From positions 224,124 to 288,123 of the forward strand of contig NZ_LUKF01000012.1 in the NCBI RefSeq assembly GCF_001592755.1: DNA of 64,000 nt, read 5' to 3'. The position numbers and the translations under genes are program-made. Shown one piece after another: positions 61,344 to 64,000 of the stretch (the stretch's first letter is position 1; every line of letters starts with the position of its first letter). Under the pieces are notes generated by a model, which saw only the letters and a list, made by a program, of their open reading frames with translations, had not been told where the DNA came from and ran no database searches. The stretch is from Bdellovibrio bacteriovorus (GTDB taxonomy: Bacteria > Bdellovibrionota > Bdellovibrionia > Bdellovibrionales > Bdellovibrionaceae).

Positions 61344-63638
61344 ATGAAAAAAGCCCCACTGCACAGTGCCTCTTATTTTGTCGCTCCCGGAAAAAATCCC
61401 GAATCCTTGTTTGCGTGGAAGAAGGTCGACTCGCAAATTCGCAATCGCCAGGGCGATGTTTTTTTCGAAATGAAAAATGTCGAAGCACCCGAAGCGTGGT
61501 CTCAGCTGGCGATCGATATTGGGGCTAGCAAGTACTTCCGTAAAATGGGTGTGCCTAAGACGAAGCATGAAAGCTCTGTTCGTCAACTTGTGAATCGGGT
61601 GGTGAAGGCCATCTCGGCTTCGGCGTTGAAACAAGGCGGATATTTCAAAAGCAAAAAAGATGCGGATATTTTTGCCAATGAATTGAAGTACATTTTGTTA
61701 TCACAGCGAGGAGCTTTCAATAGCCCCGTATGGTTTAATGCCGGTTTGTGGGAGTCGTATAAAATCAATTCCCCTAGTGAGCACTTCGCGTGGGATGAAA
61801 AGAAAAAGAAGATTCAGTCGACACACAATGCGTATGAGCGTCCTCAGTGTTCGGCCTGCTTCATCCAAAGCGTTGATGATTCGATCGAAGGAATTTTTGA
61901 GTTGGCTAAAACGGAAGCCAAACTTTTTAAATATGGTTCAGGAACAGGCAGTAACTTTTCAAAAATCCGCAGCCGTTATGAATTGACGAGTGCTGGAGGC
62001 ATGAGTTCTGGCCTTCTTTCTTTTCTGGATGTCTTAGACAAAGGCGCGGGCGCGATTAAATCCGGTGGTACGACAAGACGGGCAGCAAAAATGGTGGTGG
62101 TTGATATCGATCATCCCGAAGTTTTGGATTTTATCGAATGGAAAATGCGTGAAGAGCGTAAAGCTCACATGCTGATTGCGGCAGGGCTAAGTGCGGAATT
62201 TGAAGGCGAAGCGTATCGCACGGTTTCAGGTCAAAATGCCAATAACTCTGTTCGTGTAACCGATGCTTTTATGAAAGCCGTTGAGCAGGAAAAGCCTTGG
62301 AAGCTCAAAGCGCGGGTGACCGGAAAAGCCTTGCGCGAAATGCCGGCCCCCGAAGTGTGGAATAAGATCACACATGCGACTTGGGTGTGCGCGGATCCGG
62401 GCATTCAATTTCACGACACTATTAACAAGTGGCACACTTGCCCGAACACGGATGAAATTCATTCGAGCAACCCCTGTTCGGAATACATGTTCCTAGATGA
62501 TTCAGCTTGCAACTTGGCTTCTATCAATCTGGTGAACTTTTTAGATAACGAAGGTCACTTCGATTTTGAGTCTTTCATTCACACGGCGCGTACCTTGTTC
62601 GTGGCTCAAGAAGTTTTAGTGGATTACTCTAGTTATCCCACAGAAAGAATTGCGCAAAATTCTCATGACTATCGTCCTTTAGGATTGGGGTTTGCAAACC
62701 TGGGAAGTCTTTTGATGAGAAAAGGCATTCCTTACGATAGCGATGAAGGGCGTGCGTGGGCAGGGGCGATCACGGCTTTGATGAGCGGCGTTGCGTATTT
62801 GACCAGTGCAGAAATGGCGCGCGCCAAGGGACCATTTGCCGGTTTTAAAAAGAATCGCGCTTCAATGCTGAAGGTGATGAAGATGCATGAGTCCTCATTG
62901 AAGGGCGTTAACTGGTCTTACTTACCTGAGGGCCTTGATAAGGCTGTTAAGAATCTATGGAAAAGTGTTATCTATAACGGCACAAAACACGGTTTCAGAA
63001 ATGCGCAAGCAACCGTCATCGCACCCACTGGCACCATCGGTCTTTTGATGGACTGTGATACCACGGGCATTGAACCTGATTTTTCCTTGATCAAATTTAA
63101 AAAACTTTCCGGCGGCGGAGAAGTTCAAATCGTAAATCAATCTGTTGATCAAGCTTTACAAGTTCTGCAGTATCCGGCGGAAGCGATCACGAAGATTTTG
63201 CAGTACGTGCAAGATCACAACACTGTTGTCGGTTGTCCCGAAATTCGTAGTGAAGACATCGCGGTTTTTGATTGTGCGACAGGAGTTGTCGGTCAACGCG
63301 TTCTTTCACCTGAAAGCCACGTGCAGATGATGGCCGCCGTGCAGCCGTTTATCAGTGGAGCAATTTCCAAAACAGTGAATCTTCCTAACACGGCGACAGA
63401 AGGCGATATCAGCCGAATTTACTTCCTAGCCTGGAAACTGGGAGTGAAAGCGGTAGCGATTTATCGCGACGGCAGTAAGCAAAGCCAACCTTTGAATGTT
63501 CATAAGGTTAAGAAAGAGGAAGCGGCGGAAGTTCAACCCGACTTCACCATGAAGTGCCCCGAATGCGGAAGCGACACCGTCCTCACAAGTGGCTGCTATC
63601 GATGCCCCAACTGTGGCACGACTGTAGGCTGTTCCTAA
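61344..63638 (+). CDS. nrdJ: adenosylcobalamin-dependent ribonucleotide reductase (class II)
   Basis: A 764-residue enzyme that makes deoxyribonucleotides with adenosylcobalamin. It shows [27 protein letters not shown], the [21 protein letters not shown] site with catalytic Cys378 and Glu, and the specificity segment [22 protein letters not shown]-terminal zinc ribbon (CPECG and CPNCG) ends it, as in the long NrdJ form. No B12 riboswitch is seen upstream. A large inverted repeat follows the stop. Confidence 0.95.
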   Translation: MKKAPLHSASYFVAPGKNPESLFAWKKVDSQIRNRQGDVFFEMKNVEAPEAWSQLAIDIGASKYFRKMGVPKTKHESSVRQLVNRVVKAISASALKQGGYFKSKKDADIFANELKYILLSQRGAFNSPVWFNAGLWESYKINSPSEHFAWDEKKKKIQSTHNAYERPQCSACFIQSVDDSIEGIFELAKTEAKLFKYGSGTGSNFSKIRSRYELTSAGGMSSGLLSFLDVLDKGAGAIKSGGTTRRAAKMVVVDIDHPEVLDFIEWKMREERKAHMLIAAGLSAEFEGEAYRTVSGQNANNSVRVTDAFMKAVEQEKPWKLKARVTGKALREMPAPEVWNKITHATWVCADPGIQFHDTINKWHTCPNTDEIHSSNPCSEYMFLDDSACNLASINLVNFLDNEGHFDFESFIHTARTLFVAQEVLVDYSSYPTERIAQNSHDYRPLGLGFANLGSLLMRKGIPYDSDEGRAWAGAITALMSGVAYLTSAEMARAKGPFAGFKKNRASMLKVMKMHESSLKGVNWSYLPEGLDKAVKNLWKSVIYNGTKHGFRNAQATVIAPTGTIGLLMDCDTTGIEPDFSLIKFKKLSGGGEVQIVNQSVDQALQVLQYPAEAITKILQYVQDHNTVVGCPEIRSEDIAVFDCATGVVGQRVLSPESHVQMMAAVQPFISGAISKTVNLPNTATEGDISRIYFLAWKLGVKAVAIYRDGSKQSQPLNVHKVKKEEAAEVQPDFTMKCPECGSDTVLTSGCYRCPNCGTTVGCS

Positions 63639-63666
63639 CGGATTCTTAGATCTTCTTAATGCGAGG

Positions 63667-63821
63667 ATTTGGAATTTAAGGAAGGGGTGGCTTGCTGGCG
63701 CTTCGTTCGGCACGCATCCGTGCTCAATCGGTGCCGAGGCTGCGCCTCGGTTCGCGCCATCCAGGCGCCACCGAAGGCCGATCTACGCGCCAGCAAGCCA
63801 CCCCTTCCTTAAATTCCAAAT
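63667..63821. repeat. 35-bp perfect inverted repeat with structured centre
   Basis: Arms 63667-63701 and 63787-63821 are exact reverse complements over 35 bases (core GGAAGGGGTGGCTTGCTGG). The 85-base centre has its own GC-rich hairpins, such as CCGAGG/CCTCGG and GCGCC/GGCGC. Outside the arms the match resumes with GATCTTCTTAA (from 63650) against TTAGAAGATC (to about 63836), so the full element may span about 190 bases. It may be a small non-autonomous element, a structured RNA or a strong terminator of nrdJ. Confidence 0.85.
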
Positions 63822-63925
63822 TTGCCTTAGAAGATCCAATGCACTTTTTGTTTTCCGCGTCCCTATATACCAATTTTTTGGGTTTCGCTTCATTTGTTTA
63901 TTCGTTCTATTGTCGCGGCGTTTAT

Positions 63926-64000
63926 ACTTACTTACTTACTTACTTACTTACCAACAAACCAACAAACAAACCAATCAACCAACAAACAAACAAACAAACA
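63926..64000. repeat. tetranucleotide microsatellite, ACTT then CAAA-type
   Basis: ACTT repeats six and a half times at 63926-63952, followed by units CAAA, CCAA and TCAA in a 4-base rhythm to position 64000, the last part being pure CAAA. The tract continues beyond the window. Confidence 0.9.

Larger units (their letters stand above)
63639..64000. other. 362-base gene-free region with inverted and tandem repeats
   Basis: No coding frame is credible. It holds a 35-base perfect inverted repeat with a structured centre (63667-63821), then 80 bases of ordinary AT-rich sequence, then a tetranucleotide repeat tract that runs to the window end. Confidence 0.7.

Overview
The window looks like chromosome from a predatory delta-type proteobacterium of the Bdellovibrio lineage. 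The base composition is near 50% GC. It carries an Agl-Glt-like gliding motor cluster, many secreted proteins and lipoproteins, two L,D-transpeptidases, an alpha2-type glycyl-tRNA synthetase and a B12-dependent ribonucleotide reductase. The species assignment is inference. I count 51 protein-coding genes and see no rRNA, tRNA, CRISPR array, insertion sequence or prophage.

Layout. 1-3552: the N-terminal two thirds of an RND efflux pump, a small cytochrome c and glyS. 3789-14343: a ten-gene, tightly coupled operon (TolQ, TolR, TolR, TPR protein, small periplasmic protein, TonB-like protein, lipoprotein, beta-barrel, TPR protein, VWA lipoprotein) that resembles the myxobacterial Agl-Glt gliding machine. 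14407-26157: a small secreted protein, ppdK, a repeat lipoprotein, smc, a DbpA-type RNA helicase and an HExxH secreted protein. 26211-33394: two very large beta-propeller lipoproteins on the minus strand. 33555-36312: an SDR protein, a nitroreductase, an Rrf2 regulator, a GNAT acetyltransferase and a DUF5522 protein. 36565-41448: a three-gene MotB-like/MotA-like/FHA unit. 41445-45852: a KH protein, an HTH regulator and a chemoreceptor sharing an upstream motif, ftsY, and an NAD(P)-binding protein. 45852-52597: a cell-wall and envelope block with two L,D-transpeptidases. 52718-57694: zapA, a formyl-THF cyclo-ligase, an RNase Y whose HD active site is degenerate, tyrS, a ferredoxin and a hydrolase. 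57828-63638: a 58-residue protein, an ErpA-type Fe-S carrier, a cysteine desulfurase, a pseudo-receiver protein and nrdJ. 63639-64000: no gene, but a long inverted repeat and a tetranucleotide repeat tract.

The best candidate for an undescribed system is 36565-41448. It encodes a putative ion-driven motor pair: a MotB-like peptidoglycan-binding subunit with an intramembrane Asp, and a MotA/TolQ-like channel. Directly coupled to it is an FHA-domain, coiled-coil, single-pass membrane protein. The pair resembles the ZorA/ZorB core of Zorya, but the cytoplasmic effectors ZorC, ZorD and ZorE are absent and a phosphothreonine-reader protein takes their place. The second strong observation is that RNase Y (53623-55188) keeps its KH domain but has lost most of the metal ligands of its HD domain. 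The third is a repeated motif upstream of both an HTH regulator and a chemoreceptor, which suggests a small regulon.
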